The notes under the pieces are model-generated. The model saw only the letters and a list, made by a program, of their open reading frames with translations. It had not been told where the DNA came from and made no database searches. A program made the position numbers and the translations under genes. Shown here piece after piece: positions 16,139 to 25,694 of a stretch of 64,000 bases of DNA (within the stretch, counting starts at the first letter, position 1; each line of letters starts with the position of its first letter). The stretch is from Entophlyctis helioformis (Eukaryota; Chytridiomycota; Chytridiomycetes; Chytridiales; Chytriomycetaceae), in assembly GCA_025526915.1 (NCBI GenBank), contig JAHLKH010000129.1, positions 16,237 through 80,236 on the forward strand, read 5' to 3'.

Positions 16139-16867
16139 ATGGCCGATGCGCTTCGCTGGCGAGTGCGCAGCCTGTACAAGCAGGCGAGTGCAGTGGCCTG
16201 CGAGGTCTGCGGCCGCCGTGCAGAGCGGCCATGGCTGACCATGGCTGACCATGGCCCCGCCGCACCCACAGCTGCTGTACATTGGACGGGACTATCCCGG
16301 CGGGTGAGTGGACGCATACACGTCCGCGGGCTGGCGGTGGCTCGGCGCTGGATGATTGCTCACGACAGAGAGGCTGGCCTGCCCGTCAATCTGCTGCGCT
16401 GCGCTGCGTGGTGCTCGCTGTGGATCGAGCGTAGCGCGGACTACTACAGGGGCAAGCTCAAGGGAGCGTTTCTCAAGAAGCGGGACCTGCAGGACCCGGC
16501 CGACATTGAAAAGGCGATTGCACACGGCAAGTGCCTGCAGATTGGCAGCTAGAAGCGTGCGAGAGGCATGCGAGAAGCGTGCGATCTGCGCGTGGCTGTC
16601 TGGCTGACTTGATGGCTGGCTGGCTGTTGGCTGACGCTCGTGTGTGGCCGACAGGCGAGTTTGTGTACAGGGAACTGGAAGCGCTGTGGTTTGTGCGCAA
16701 GTAAGTGCGGGCCGCACGCATGGGCTGGCGGTCTGGACGCTGATCGCTGCGGCAGGTACCGAGCGATGAAGCGCAGCTACTACGACGACTCGGGCGCCAA
16801 GCTCGACTCGCTGCTGGACAAGCTGACGAGAAGCACTGAGCGAGGCCGACGAGCGGCCCTGCAATAA
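16139..16867 (+). CDS. ETFRF1: ETFRF1/LYRM5, LYR-motif regulator of electron-transfer flavoprotein
   Basis: Small mitochondrial LYR-family protein that removes FAD from ETF. Five short exons: 16139-16183 (MADALRWRVRSLYKQ), 16272-16303 (LLYIGRDYPGG), 16435-16526 (ADYYRGKLKGAFLKKRDLQD...), 16655-16700 (EFVYRELEALWFVRK) and 16756-16867 (YRAMKRSYYDD...). Joined, they follow the family end to end, including the LYK/LYR-type tripeptide, GRDYP and RKYRAMK. Introns 1 and 3 use GC donors (GCGAGT, GCAAGT). The TAA stop lies inside an AATAAA (16863-16868), a likely poly(A) signal. An in-frame upstream ATG at 16115 would add eight residues. The start sits 29 bp from the divergent CWC27 start. Confidence 0.9.
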
Positions 16868-17082
16868 AGTTGGTCCAGTTCTCTGTTCATGTTTCAGAGG
16901 CACGCGACGCTCGCTTTGCCCTCAAAACAGACACAGGCGTGAGTTTGCTGCACTGTGCCGCGGCTTGGCTTGGCTGGCTAAGCTGGCTGGCAAGGCTGCG
17001 AGAGGCGCAAGGCCGATGCTGACGTCTGCCTGCTGCTGCCCATCATGGCTGCACGCCCCTGGCCTGCGTGCGGATGCAGGCA

Positions 17083-18658
17083 ATGGCAGATCTCGACAGC
17101 CTCGAGCCCACGCTCCAGAACATTCTGGACCAGGAGAGCCTGCGTTGGATCTTCGTTGGCGGCAAGGGCGGTGTCGGCAAGACCACGACGAGGTGCGTGC
17201 CGCGGCTCTTGCGTCGCTGTGCCGAAGAGCAGCGAACGTGCATGCTGACGGGCTGCCTCGCCTGCTCTCTTGTCTGTCTTGGCCGCCTGTCTTGGCCGCC
17301 TGTCTTGAACGCTGGCCTGGCTTACCAACTGGATGCCGCTCTGCATCGGCTGGGCTTGCATGTGGACTTGGACGGACTTGGACGGCAGCTGCTCGCTGGC
17401 CACCCAGCTGGCCAAGGTCAGAGAGTCGGTGCTGCTCATCTCGACCGATCCGGCCACAACCTGTCCGGTGAGTGCCGTCTCGCTGGCTTGCCCTGCTGCC
17501 GCTGCGTCTAACGCTTGCCCGACGCCACTCTGCAGACGCCTTTGGCCAAAAGTTCTCAAAGAACCCTGAGCTTGTCAACGGCCACTCGAACCTGTACGCC
17601 ATGGAGATTGACCCGACGGGCAGCATCCAGGAGATGCTCGAGAATGGCAAGTCGTTGCACACCAGCACCCACGTGCTGGCCGCCCGTCTGGATTGGATGC
17701 AACTGCTCGGCTGACAGGCGTGCACGCATGGCTGGATTGGATCGTGTAGCTCAGGACTCTGGCATGCAGTCACAGCTGCAGGACATGGCTTTTGCCATTC
17801 CCGGTGTCGACGAAGCCATGAGCTTTGCCGAGGTCATGAAGTAAGCTGGTGGTGGTGGTGCATGCGTCCCAACACATGGACTTGCTTACAATCGCTTCGC
17901 GATTCATCCCCCTCAGGCTTGTCAAGTCGATGGACTACTCGTGCATCGTGTTCGACACTGCACCTACTGGCCACACGCTCCGCTTCCTGTCGTTCCCGAC
18001 TGTCCTGGACAAGGCTCTTGGCAAGTTTGCGCAGCTTGGAAGCCGTCTTGGCCCCATGATGCAGCAGGTGTGTTTCGGGCCACGGTTGGCGTCGTATCCG
18101 CTGGTGTGATGGCCACTGACATGCGCGACCAATTGTGCAGATGGGCGGCATGATGGGCATGGACCCCAACCAGGAGGACATTTTTGGCCGCCTTGAGAGC
18201 ATGCGCTCGATCATCCAGGAAGTCAACACACAGTTCCAGGACCCTGTATGTTGGCCAGTCTGCGTGTTTTCATTGAGCTGATGCCGCAGACTGACGACGC
18301 GCGAATGGCAACCCGACCAACCAACCAACAGGACAAGACCACCTTTGTCTGCGTGTGCATCTCCGAGTTCCTGTCGCTGTACGAGACCGAGCGCATGATC
18401 CAGGAGCTGACGTCGTTCCACATTGACACGCACAACATTGTTGTCAATCAGCTGCTGTACCCCAAGGGCGGCTCCAACTGCGAGCAGTGTCTTGTGCGTG
18501 CCAAGATGCAGGCCAAGTACCTGGAGCAGATTGCAGAGCTGTACGAAGACTTCCATGTCGTCAAGATGCCGCTCTTGACGCACGAGATCCGTGGCGTTGA
18601 GACGATCAAGACCTTTTCCGAGATGCTTGTGAAGCCGTACGTGCCCCCCACCAACTGA
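17083..18658 (+). CDS. GET3: GET3 ATPase for tail-anchored protein targeting
   Basis: Homodimeric cytosolic ATPase that carries tail-anchored proteins to the GET1/GET2 receptor. The deviant P-loop [15 protein letters not shown] is near 17150-17195. The next exon (from 17388) gives [22 protein letters not shown], the switch I Asp motif. Later exons give [12 protein letters not shown], the switch II segment [19 protein letters not shown] (17940), a Met/Gly-rich client-binding helix near 18150 and the zinc CxxC as GGSNCEQC near 18475. The protein ends KPYVPPTN. At 17452 the frame is broken by one base: DPAHNLSDAF requires one more C in the CC run. Because all other motifs are intact, I read this as a consensus error rather than a pseudogene. 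A partner gene, GET2, lies at 32853. Confidence 0.9.
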
Positions 18659-18860
18659 GCTGATGCTTCAATACACCACAGCAAATGCACCATGCCCCCA
18701 ACGCTCTTGTCCCAGCGACAGCATTGCTGATCTGGCAAGATGGCCCGACGGCCCAACGGTGCCACTTGCAGCGGCAATTTTTCCTTTTTTGGAACTGCAT
18801 GCCATTGGTGCGGGCGCCAGTGCAGCGACGGGTTTCCTCGCAAACCAAAATAGACCCACC

Positions 18861-20011
18861 ATGCACTTCAACACCGTCGCCGCTGCCGCCGCCGCTCTCT
18901 TCGTCGCTGGTGCCAGCGCCCAGACGCTGACGATTCCCCTGCCAGACGCCGACCTTGCCCTCTGGAACTCCTTCAAGGGTACGCCGCCCCTGCAGCACAT
19001 GCCGCTCCTGCCACTTGAACCTGTCACACTGCCGCAAGCGAGGCCCTTGACAGCACCAACAGCCAGCCAGCCAACAGCCCGCCAGCGCCAAGCCGTTGCC
19101 GCAGCAGAGTGCAGGCAGAGGTGCACACACGGCTGCTGGCCGGCTCGTTGGCTCGTTGGCTCGCTGGCTTGTCTCGCCCGCCTGGGCTGGCTGTCTGAGC
19201 GCAAGGGCCTCGCCTTGTGGCTGCCGTCTTGTGCACTCCACTCGCCCTGCCGCTTGGCCCTTCTGATTGACTCTGAAACTGACGCCCCCAACGCAACACA
19301 GACACGGCTGCCAACATCACTGTGGCCGACTGCTCGACCCAGATTATCGACACATGGACCGAGGCCAACGCCATCCTCAACCAGTTTGGCTTCTCTGGAC
19401 AGGTGTGTGCTCGCCTGTGCATGCCCTTCCCTTGGCCTTGCGCCAGGTGCAGCAGACTGCACCTGTTGTGTGCGCCTCGCTCGCGCGTGTGTGCGGCATG
19501 CGCCACAAATCGGCTGCCACGTTGGACAGCCAGGACCCGCGCTCGTCCCGTCGACATCGGATCTGTTGTCCGATGCCACCAGCCATCCAGCCATCCAGCC
19601 AGCCAGCCATCCATCCATCCAGCCAGCCCGCAAACACACACGGACCACGGCTGACGCTGTCTCCTGTCTGACTCGTGCCAGTTCATTGATGCCGTGTCCG
19701 TCGTGTCCGTCGTCGCCGGTGACATTCCCGAGGCTGCCCCTCTTCGCAGATCGCTCACCGCTGCCATTGGCACGTTCAAGAACAGTCTCGTCAAGCAGCA
19801 GGCTCTTGCCAGCTCGGGCAACCTGCCCGCCGCCAGCGGCCCCAAGAGCGGCGCTTCGTCCACTGCTACCGTGGCGGGCGACACTGCACAGGCCACTTCG
19901 CTGATCCCCAAGGCCGGTCTCGTGTCTGCCGCTCCCACAAACGCCCTCACCGCCACGTCGGCGGGTATCATGGCCGCTGCTGCCATCTTTGGTGCACTCT
20001 CCATGTGCTAA
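18861..20011 (+). CDS. Secreted, probably GPI-anchored surface protein of unknown function
   Basis: Three exons: 18861-18978, 19302-19402 and 19682-20011, all in phase. The first begins with a signal peptide (MHFNTVAAAAAALFVAGASA, cleavage probably before QTLTIP). The middle carries an N-glycosylation site (NITVADC) and TWTEANAILNQFGF. The last exon is Ser/Ala/Thr-rich and closes with a hydrophobic tail (SAGIMAAAAIFGALSMC), as expected for a GPI attachment signal. Mature length is about 170 residues. I recognise no domain. The pattern resembles small fungal cell-surface proteins, but function is unknown. The introns (about 320 and 280 bp) are long for this genome and full of CCAGCCAGC-type repeats. 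Confidence 0.65.
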
Positions 20012-20705
20012 GCGTGCCATCGCTTGAGCCCTGTGCCGTTTCCCGTCCTCTCTCTCTCCCTCTCTCTCTCCCTCCTTGCATGTCGCATCAGCACATATAA
20101 ACATTCCTTGCTCCTTGCCAACCGCCCCCTGGCCGCCCCTGGCCGCCTCGCTGCCCTTCAATCAGCCTACCGACCAACCGGCGTGGAGATCTGGATTTCA
20201 CGGCTTTCCCCATCAAGCAGCCACGGAAAATGACCAAGGTGCGAGACTGCAGCACCAATCCATTGCCAGATAAGCAGCCGATCAGGGCATGGCATGGCAT
20301 GGCATGGCATAGAAGAGCATGGCAGACATCGTGGCGAGAGAGACATGCAAGCGAATACGTGCATGGCGCAGCTTGCCTGCGTTGTGGCCTGCCTGCCACG
20401 GCCTCGCCGTCTTGCATTCGTCGCCTTTCCAAATGTACCGCAAGCAGAGACTGACAAGCATGCAATCCCATCCGTCTTTCCTTCCGTCGCCCGTCTCGGC
20501 ACCTCTGGATCGCATCACGGCATACCAACGGCACACAAACGGCACACCAACGACAATCGCCACTATCGCACTCATCCGCTCCTGCCCATCCATATCCACC
20601 TGTGACGGCTTGTGACGGCCGTTCCGGTCTGTCGTTGGCAAACGATCGTTTACACAATCGCGTCCACTGCCGCACTTTCCACGGTCCCTGGGTGCCTTGT
20701 GTGCC
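20012..20705. other. Long intergenic or 5' region with pyrimidine tract and CATGG repeats
   Basis: No gene is supported here. It contains a CT-rich tract at 20049-20075, a possible fungal-type promoter element, and a run of four to five CATGG/GGCAT pentamers at 20286-20310. An ATG at 20230 (ATGACCAAG followed by GTGCGA) could be a separate first exon of the next gene with an intron of about 480 bp. Confidence 0.4.
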
Positions 20706-21373
20706 ATGGTATGGCCGCTAGGTCAAGGAGATCGAGAAAAGGTCGAGAGCATCTGCGTGAGACTCAAGAACTTTACAGACAACGGCGGATTCACCGACAA
20801 GGACAGTGCGTCTCTCCCCCATCTGCCTTGCATCGCCCCCGTCCGTTACGCTCGCCTTGCCCTTTTCTGAGCTGCGGCTGCTGGTAGTGGTGGTTGAGAT
20901 TGCGAGACCTGTCACTGACTGCAATCGGTCTGCATCCTCGGCTTTTCTATATGCATATCTTACACTCCTCGGTCTCGATCTGGCCATCTCTTGCGCTGGA
21001 ATCGGTAAACGGTCCTTGGCTGGACGGCAGTCGAGAAGCTGCAAGAAGAACTGCATGCGATCGATGAGCAGGTATGTGTGTCTTGACTCGGGACACTGCA
21101 CTGTATCGAGTTGACCTATTGACTTTATTCTACTATGCATTTGACATGGTCAAGTGGGTCGATGGCGCCATCAAGGAGGCGGATGGATCTATTGCTGCCG
21201 GCCAAGCTGAGCTGTACGTCTTTGGCGATCATGCCCCTGCAATCGCCGCCATATGCTTACTGACTAGCACGGCTGTCTCTTGAATTGCACAACGGTACAT
21301 GGGCAGGTCCGATCTGATCAACGAGGCACACGAAATGATCTCGGACCTCTTGGACCAGCTTCCAGAAAACTGA
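20706..21373 (+). CDS. Small acidic helical/coiled-coil protein, unknown
   Basis: Short gene of about 88 codons in four exons: around 20706-20806 (VESICVRLKNFTDNGGFTDKD), around 21030-21071 (EKLQEELHAIDEQ), around 21153-21213 (WVDGAIKEADGSIAAGQAEL) and around 21308-21373 (SDLINEAHEMISDLLDQLPEN). Joins are in phase with good GT-AG borders. The content is helical and heptad-like, without membrane segments. I do not recognise the family; the size is that of subunits of trafficking or kinetochore complexes, but nothing specific supports this. The start is uncertain: ATG 20706 is in frame, while ATG 20230 plus one extra A in the AAAA run near 20733 would give a more natural coiled-coil N-terminus (MTKVKEIEKK). 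Confidence 0.5.
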
Positions 21374-21518
21374 TGCGGCTCTGATCCGTTCCATTGGTGC
21401 TTCCTCCATTCATCCCATTCGCCTCTTCTTCTTTCTCTCTTTGTTTTCGAATCTTACTTTGATATCAACCGGTCAACATTCTGTTCATTGAGTCGCCATC
21501 TGTCCATATCAAGCCTCA

Positions 21519-22922
21519 TCAAGCCTCCACTTCATCATCATCATCGTCTTCGTCATCACCAACAAGCTGGAGATGGAACGCCAACGCAACCTTTTCGGCC
21601 ATGATGCGTCTTTCCTCGTCGCTCATGGTCTGGCCTTGTGCTGAATCGCGTCCCATGAGTCAGTGCCCGCCATTCCAACATATTGAAGCGATGCTTCTAC
21701 TGCAAGACTGTCAATATGACGCACCTCTCATGTGCTGCAGCATTCTCAGCGTGTTTTCAAATGCGTCCGACTCGCCCTCGATGCCCCGATCGCCATCAGA
21801 GTCGCCTGCACCATCGTCGCCGTCCAATGCACCAAACAGTGCCTTGCCCATATCCTCAACATCTGCGCATGAAATGATGGTTGAGAGGAAGGAATCGCGA
21901 ACACACCATTCGCCGACAACGAACCTCCAAGGCTGTAGCCTCCAAAGTCGTGCGCTGGCCGTGCTGCCTGGCTGGGTCCAGTCTTGCGCTGGAGCGTCTC
22001 CCAAACGTGATTGGTGAACGCCTCCAGTATCCGATCCACACCCACAAGCTCCTGCGCGATATCGCCGTCATCTGCAAACACCATCCCGTGTGAGTCCAAC
22101 GGTCGTGCAGACGAGGCATTAACCATCCCTTACCAGTCAGCAACGATCCAAACGTCCGCGCTTGTGTCGATGCTGACTCGGCTGCTTCGGGCGTCGCGTT
22201 CTTGGCCGACGTCGGTCGCCACAGCACCAGCTCAACGCCCGCATCCAAGCACGCCATCTCAAGCTGCCTGTATTGCCCATCGTCCTGTTCACTCTCGTCC
22301 TGGTCCTCAAGAACCGCTATCGCCATCGCAATGCTGGTGTCATAGTCGCTGACAAACGACTCGATCCATGCAAGAGTCTGCGACAAGCGCTTGCTGCCCA
22401 AGTGCTCTTGGCCCTCTCCGTCTTCGCCGTCATCTGTATGGATGCGGCCGTTCTTGAGATCGCACACCATGTCGTCGTCCAGGATAAACAGCAGTGCGTC
22501 GCAGCGAGCGCCGTTGGTGTCGCGGACGGCAGCGCCATCAATCTCGGTCAGCGACCCTTCGACATCGGCCTGGAGGTCAAAGGCGACCTGCGCTGTGTAG
22601 TACTTGGTGTCGATGGTAAACGGCACGACTGCAGACACCGGGCTGGTGTCTGCGGTGCTAGCCAGCGCTGGCACGACGGATGGCTGTGCCTTGGACAGCG
22701 TCTCTGTTGCCTTGCGTGTTAGAAACGGTGTCGGTGCAAGTGGCCAGGCATTGGGCTGACCTTGGACAAGACGTCGACGCTGGCCGTCTGAGCCGCCAAT
22801 GACGAGGATACGGTCACGCACATGGCAACTGGTTCGTCTGCTGTTTGCGGCTCTGCTGTTTGCGGCTCTGCTGCTGGAGCGGCTTGGCCAGGGTTCAGGA
22901 CAGGCGTTTCCATTGCCAACAT
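21519..22922 (-). CDS. AAGAB: AAGAB-like adaptin-binding protein p34
   Basis: Cytosolic chaperone for AP-1/AP-2 adaptor assembly, with a Rab-like pseudo-GTPase domain. The conserved N-terminal signature RILVIGGSDGQRRRLVQ is near 22780-22815. PFTIDTKYYTAQVAFDLQ is near 22600, CDALLFILDDD near 22490, LAWIESFVSDYDTSIAMAIA near 22350 and LEMACLDAGVELVLWRPT near 22230. The C-terminal exons carry GVDRILEAFTNHVW (22010), an acidic segment and the closing helix SDEERRIMAEKVALAFHLQL (21570), followed by a run of Asp/Glu. The N-terminal extension (METPVLNPGQ..., repeated AEPQT) is in a frame one base off from RILVIGG, with an apparent missing C at about 22824. The start could be 22922 or 22913. Confidence 0.8.
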
Positions 22923-22993
22923 CGACAATCTGGGTCTGTTGGTCGGATATGTTTATTGGACACGGGCAGGAGGCATGGACACCAGACGCACGA

Positions 22994-23636
22994 TCAGGCG
23001 ATGGAGATGGACGTCTTGGCGGCGACAGGCAGCTTGGGGATGAGAATGTCGAGCACGCCGTGGTCGAACTTGGCCTGGATGCCAGCCGTGTCGATGTCTG
23101 TGGGCAGCTGCACGACGCGACGGAAGCGGCCCAGCCGACGCTCATGGAACTGCAGAGTGAACTGCGTGTTGGTCTGTTGGTCGTGCTGGTGCGACTGTTG
23201 CGACTGTGGCTGTGGCTGATCTGTGTTGCTGGTGGTGTCCTGGCTGCTGTGTCGTTGTGGTTGTTGTTGTAGATGCTCGCAGTCTCGCCCTCAATCACCA
23301 GATGGCCGTGGCGGTCAATGTCTGCGCGGATGCCGTCCTTGGACACGCCTGGCAGATCCGCACGACTCGGATGGCCTGAGGCGAGTCCCACACGTCGATC
23401 AGTGGCTTGAAGATAGGCGTCTGCTGGCTGGCTGTGGCTGGCTGCTTGGTGGGCACAGAGTCTGATGCATTGGATGCATGTGCTGCAGCACGGCCGAGCT
23501 GCTCGATGAACACGCCGAGGGGAAGTGTTGGTTGTCTTGCCAGGCGAGGGCTGGAAGCACCAGAGGCGGCATCGAGCAAGGCGTCCATGAATGGATCGCA
23601 TGCGATTGGGGTGCAGTGGATTGTCGTGACGGGCAT
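22994..23636 (-). CDS. Small heat-shock protein (Hsp20/alpha-crystallin)
   Basis: Holdase chaperone. The N-terminus (MPVTTIHCTPIACDPFMDAL) leads into DVWDSPQAIRVV near 23380. The alpha-crystallin domain begins ADLPGVSKDGIRADIDRHGHLVIEGE (23270-23355). A Gln/Asn-rich insert (23170-23270) separates it from QFTLQFHERRLGRFRRVVQLP and the closing strands GIQAKFDHGVLDILIPKLP near 23030. Two frame changes are needed: a missing base near 23361 (between RVV and ADLP) and another inside the Gln-rich insert. Domain content is complete, so I take the breaks as sequence error, but a decayed copy is not excluded. A heat-shock-element array lies upstream at 23776-23853. Confidence 0.8.
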
Positions 23637-23775
23637 TGGATGAGCTGTGTTGTTGTTGTTGTTAAGTGTGCTTGATGGCAGCCAGAGAGGGCGGGCGACC
23701 AGCTGCCCTTTTGTAGTCTGCGATTGCCTGAGGTGTCTGTGCGAGTCTGTGTGCTGCACACAGCCGTCCAGGTGG

Positions 23776-23853
23776 TGTTCGCTGGTGTTCGCTGGTGTTC
23801 GCTGGTGTTCTTGCTTCGCGTGTGGTCGCGACTGAACGCGATGCTTCTCGAAC
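23776..23853 (-). promoter_or_regulatory. Heat-shock element array upstream of hsp20
   Basis: Four identical 10-base units (GTGTTCGCTG type) place TTC at 23778, 23788, 23798 and 23808. On the gene strand these read as GAA modules with 10-bp period, the 'step-type' HSE layout. A TTCnnGAA dyad follows at 23845-23852. Distance to the hsp20 ATG is 140-215 bp. Confidence 0.65.
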
Positions 23854-23866
23854 CATCCAGGCGTGC

Positions 23867-24730
23867 TCAACTGCGCTCCACAGCCTTCTGTGGCTGCTCG
23901 GCTGCTGGCCATGCATCCCTCACACAGGATACACTCGGACATGACATGGAGTGCCTTGCAAAGAGATCACCGTTCATTAGAGGCAGCCACACAAAGCACG
24001 GCGAGTGTGGTGCACAAATCTGCAGCCAACGCACATCGCCATATAAAGCATCAAGATCACCCAGACCGAGTGACACCACGGAACGCGATTTCAGAGGCGG
24101 CGTTCCCAAACAACGCATCCCACCAGCCACTGCCCTTCTGGTGGTCTCAAGGTCGAACGCAACCAGCAGCAGGCCAACAAGCGCCACATCGACGCCTGGC
24201 ATCACAACAATGTCGATCTGCACGCCGCCTATCTTGTTCTTGTATGCACCTTTGTCGATGCGGATGTTGGCAATCGCCGCACCCTCGGTCGCCTCGCTAC
24301 CAAGATAGATGCCGCCGCCCTTGACCTCGCCCTCGACGCACAACTCTGTCTTGTGGCCCGTGGCGGGATCGACAACGGCCAGCCACATCTGGATGTGCTT
24401 CTTGGTGGCGGCGGCAATCTCAAAGAGCACTGGCTCGGCCTTGGCGCCGCTGGCGACTGTGTAGCCGCCGGTCGACTTGCGGATGTTAAGGATGGGCACG
24501 CCGTCAATGTCGACGAGTGTGCGCTTGCCGCCCTTGAGCGAGAAGGTCTCACGAACGTCAAAGAACTTGATGCCGGCGGTGTCCTTGATCTCGAATATGG
24601 TTTCGGATGTGCCAAAGACCGTCTCGATGCGCAGCTCAACCTTGCGGTCAAAGACGAAGCGGCCGTCCGTGGCAACGAGCGGCACTGGCGGCGAGACCAG
24701 CTTGTCGATGGTAGAGTGCGACTTGACCAT
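23867..24730 (-). CDS. LURP-one-related (tubby-like fold) protein
   Basis: The reading frame from ATG 24730 (MVKSHSTIDKLVSPPVPL) shows the LOR/LURP-one beta-barrel pattern: FVFDRKVELRIETVFG, IFEIKDTAGIKFFDVRETFSLKGGKRTLVDIDG, VPILNIRKSTGGYTV and later a hydrophobic helix at VVMPGVDVALVGLLLVAFDL, which is the central helix of the fold. The family binds membranes or lipid-like ligands; the exact role in fungi is unknown. The last 80 or so codons (after about 24120) do not look like the family and may be read-through of an intron or a lineage-specific tail, so the real stop may differ. Upstream ATG-less extension to 24889 is ignored. Confidence 0.7.
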   Translation of the reverse strand: MVKSHSTIDKLVSPPVPLVATDGRFVFDRKVELRIETVFGTSETIFEIKDTAGIKFFDVRETFSLKGGKRTLVDIDGVPILNIRKSTGGYTVASGAKAEPVLFEIAAATKKHIQMWLAVVDPATGHKTELCVEGEVKGGGIYLGSEATEGAAIANIRIDKGAYKNKIGGVQIDIVVMPGVDVALVGLLLVAFDLETTRRAVAGGMRCLGTPPLKSRSVVSLGLGDLDALYGDVRWLQICAPHSPCFVWLPLMNGDLFARHSMSCPSVSCVRDAWPAAEQPQKAVERS

Positions 24731-24820
24731 TGCGGCAGTTGGACGATAACTTGTGGTTGTTGGCTGAAGAAGGCGGAGGGCAATGGCTGATCCTCTTATG
24801 CCGACAGAGTCAGAAGTTGC

Positions 24821-24868
24821 TGCTGCTTGGCCACATGTGCATGCTTGCTGCTTGGCCACATGTGCATG
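24821..24868. repeat. 25-bp tandem repeat with CACATGTG boxes upstream of the LOR gene
   Basis: Two perfect copies of TGCTGCTTGGCCACATGTGCATG (24821-24843 and 24846-24868), 25 bp apart, followed by a degenerate third copy. Each contains the palindrome CACATGTG, an E-box-like site. It lies about 90-140 bp upstream of the LOR start. The rest of 24869-25133 shows nothing I can name. Confidence 0.45.
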
Positions 24869-25133
24869 TCTTGCTGCTTGGCAACACACAGCTGATGCTT
24901 GGTAACATACAGCTGGTGCAGGTGCATGGGCAGTCCTTGACTCGAGGATCTGTCTGCCCGCTCTCAGTCACTCTGCCTGTCGACTCGCTGCCTGGCATCG
25001 CAGTCAAGGCATCTCGGAAGCCTCGGCCGTCAATTATTCCAGTAATATTCTGGCTCGAATTTCAGTGGTTTTGAGTGGCATTGCAACGCATGTATGGGAA
25101 GCGAATGGACGATTTTCGGTCACCAAAAGGGCA

Positions 25134-25204
25134 GCGCCAGTGGTTTAGTGGTAAAATTCATCGTTGCCATCGATGAGCCCCCGGTTCAATTCCGGGCTGG
25201 CGCA
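25134..25204 (+). tRNA. tRNA-Gly (GCC)
   Basis: A 71-base cloverleaf without intron. The acceptor stem GCGCCAG pairs with CTGGCGC. The D-arm contains TGGTTTAGTGG (A box). The anticodon loop TTGCCAT carries GCC between TCATCG and CGATGA. The T-arm has GGTTCAATTCC (B box), and the discriminator base is A. A short T run (CCTTTTG) just downstream can serve as the pol III terminator. Confidence 0.95.
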
Positions 25205-25694
25205 CACCTTTTGCCATTTTGCTTGTTGTCATTTTGCTGCCAGTCTATCGATCCATCCACCTGACCGCCAGTCCGTCCGTCCGTCCGTCCCAGTGTCTGC
25301 TGTCGCTTGCTGTCTGTCGCTGTCTGTCGCCGTCTGTCGCTCTCCCCTCTGTTTGTGATGCGTTTGGGCAGTGTGGCATTCCTCGAGTTGATGTTCTCAA
25401 GAATCACGCGCTGCTGCTTTGGCGCTTGTCCAGCAACCGCCATCGTCAAGACTGCGGCCTGCAAATGACAAGCATCGCTGTCACGGGCACTGGGTACCGG
25501 CCGTCTGGCTGCCAGTGGGCGGCACCGCGATCTCGTGCGGCTGGCAAACAGCCTGCCGAGTCTGCCCCGCCAGAGCAGTCTGCCAAGCAACAGCAGCAGC
25601 CGTCGCTCTCAACACCGTCCTCTGCCATGACGAGGCACGATGATCGAGACGGGATCTCTTGCTGCGTCTCTGTCCGATTTTTCCTTTGTCCGAA
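25205..25694. other. Spacer between tRNA-Gly and RAD18
   Basis: Contains CCGT and CTGTCGC tandem simple repeats at 25265-25345, probably part of the RAD18 leader or promoter. No conserved coding segment or RNA gene is seen. Confidence 0.4.

Noticed and set aside
18668..20161. 497-codon minus-strand frame
   Set aside because: It runs antisense to the GPI-type protein and its repeat-filled introns; low-complexity WLAGWMAGW content reflects CCAGC repeats.
21856..23601. Single 581-codon minus-strand frame
   Set aside because: It joins parts of two different genes (hsp20 and AAGAB) in one frame by chance, across a real gene boundary at about 22.95 kb.
23774..23817. CRISPR-like repeat array
   Set aside because: The 10-bp units are directly abutting without spacers; they fit a heat-shock element, not a CRISPR array.
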